NCBI GenBank assembly: GCA_900551345.1
Contig: URVP01000076.1
Span: forward strand, 1 to 6,989
Reading direction: 5' to 3'
DNA from: an uncultured Eubacteriales bacterium
GTDB lineage: Bacteria; Bacillota; Clostridia; Monoglobales; UMGS1388
Length of the DNA stretch: 6,989 nucleotides
Shown here: piece after piece, positions 6,798 through 6,989 of the stretch
Layout of the letters: every line of letters begins with the position of its first letter
Position numbering within the stretch: position 1 is the first letter of the stretch
The notes under the pieces: model-generated
What the model was told of the DNA's origin: nothing
Databases searched by the model: none
The model's input: the letters and a program-made list of their open reading frames with translations, nothing else
Made by a program: the position numbers and the translations under genes

Positions 6798-6989
6798 ATG
6801 CTGACATCTTTATCACTTATTATTTTAGCCGGTCTTGCGATGGGCGCAGTCTGTGCGAAATTAAAGCTGCCTAAAATTATTGGCATGCTGGCAACAGGCA
6901 TTGTTCTTGGACCTTATGTTCTAAATCTTCTTGATCCGACAATTTTATCTGTTTCAGCGGAACTGCGTAAAATTGCTCTGATCATTATT
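6798..6989 (+). CDS. CPA1/NhaP-type cation:proton antiporter, N-terminal 64 codons (cut by window edge)
   Basis: The protein is likely an inner-membrane exchanger of sodium or potassium for protons, acting in pH and ion balance. I translated 64 codons with no stop before the window edge. Residues about 3-20 form a first hydrophobic helix (LSLIILAGLAMGAVCA). A second helix follows with LPKIIGMLATGIVLGP at 24-39, a pattern typical of the sodium/hydrogen exchanger family, then YVLNLLDPTIL and the start of a third helix. No cleavable signal peptide is seen, as expected for this family. The start is firm: GGAGG at 6786-6790 lies 7 nt before the ATG. The gene is transcribed away from pncB. Ion specificity cannot be judged because the conserved Asp residues of the transport core lie beyond the window. 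No specific gene symbol is justified. Confidence 0.85.
   Translation, partial: MLTSLSLIILAGLAMGAVCAKLKLPKIIGMLATGIVLGPYVLNLLDPTILSVSAELRKIALIII

Overview
The window reads as ordinary chromosome from a moderately AT-rich Gram-positive anaerobe, most likely of class Clostridia (possibly Oscillospirales). This rests on strong purine-rich ribosome binding sites, the pth-mfd gene order typical of Bacillota, and the style of the RarA, WYL and Pth proteins. No marker gene fixes the genus, so the placement is an inference.

Layout: almost the whole window (positions 6589 down to 1) is one tightly packed minus-strand gene series. In transcription order it is pncB (nicotinate phosphoribosyltransferase), rarA (AAA+ replication-maintenance ATPase), a WYL-domain transcriptional regulator, dtd (D-aminoacyl-tRNA deacylase), pth (peptidyl-tRNA hydrolase) and mfd (transcription-repair coupling factor, cut by the window edge after 589 codons). 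Gaps are 14, 13, 24, 26 and 53 bp. No convincing terminator lies between the genes, and two of the ribosome binding sites abut or overlap the previous stop codon, so a single transcript is likely. At the right end a plus-strand gene begins at 6798 and runs off the window; it encodes the N-terminus of a CPA1/NhaP-type cation:proton antiporter.

The 208-bp divergent intergenic region (6590-6797) holds a near-consensus sigma-A promoter for the minus-strand series (TTGAAA, 17 bp, TATAAT), a weaker overlapping promoter for the antiporter (TTGCTT, 17 bp, TATTAT), and an 11+11 bp imperfect inverted repeat in the predicted pncB leader.

Functionally the series mixes NAD salvage (pncB), replication-fork and transcription-coupled repair (rarA, mfd) and translation quality control (dtd, pth), with a possible sensor-regulator in the middle. 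These are housekeeping roles. I see no mobile element, CRISPR array, RNA gene, defence system or clearly new system. The points most worth checking are the divergent control region and the regulator embedded among maintenance genes.
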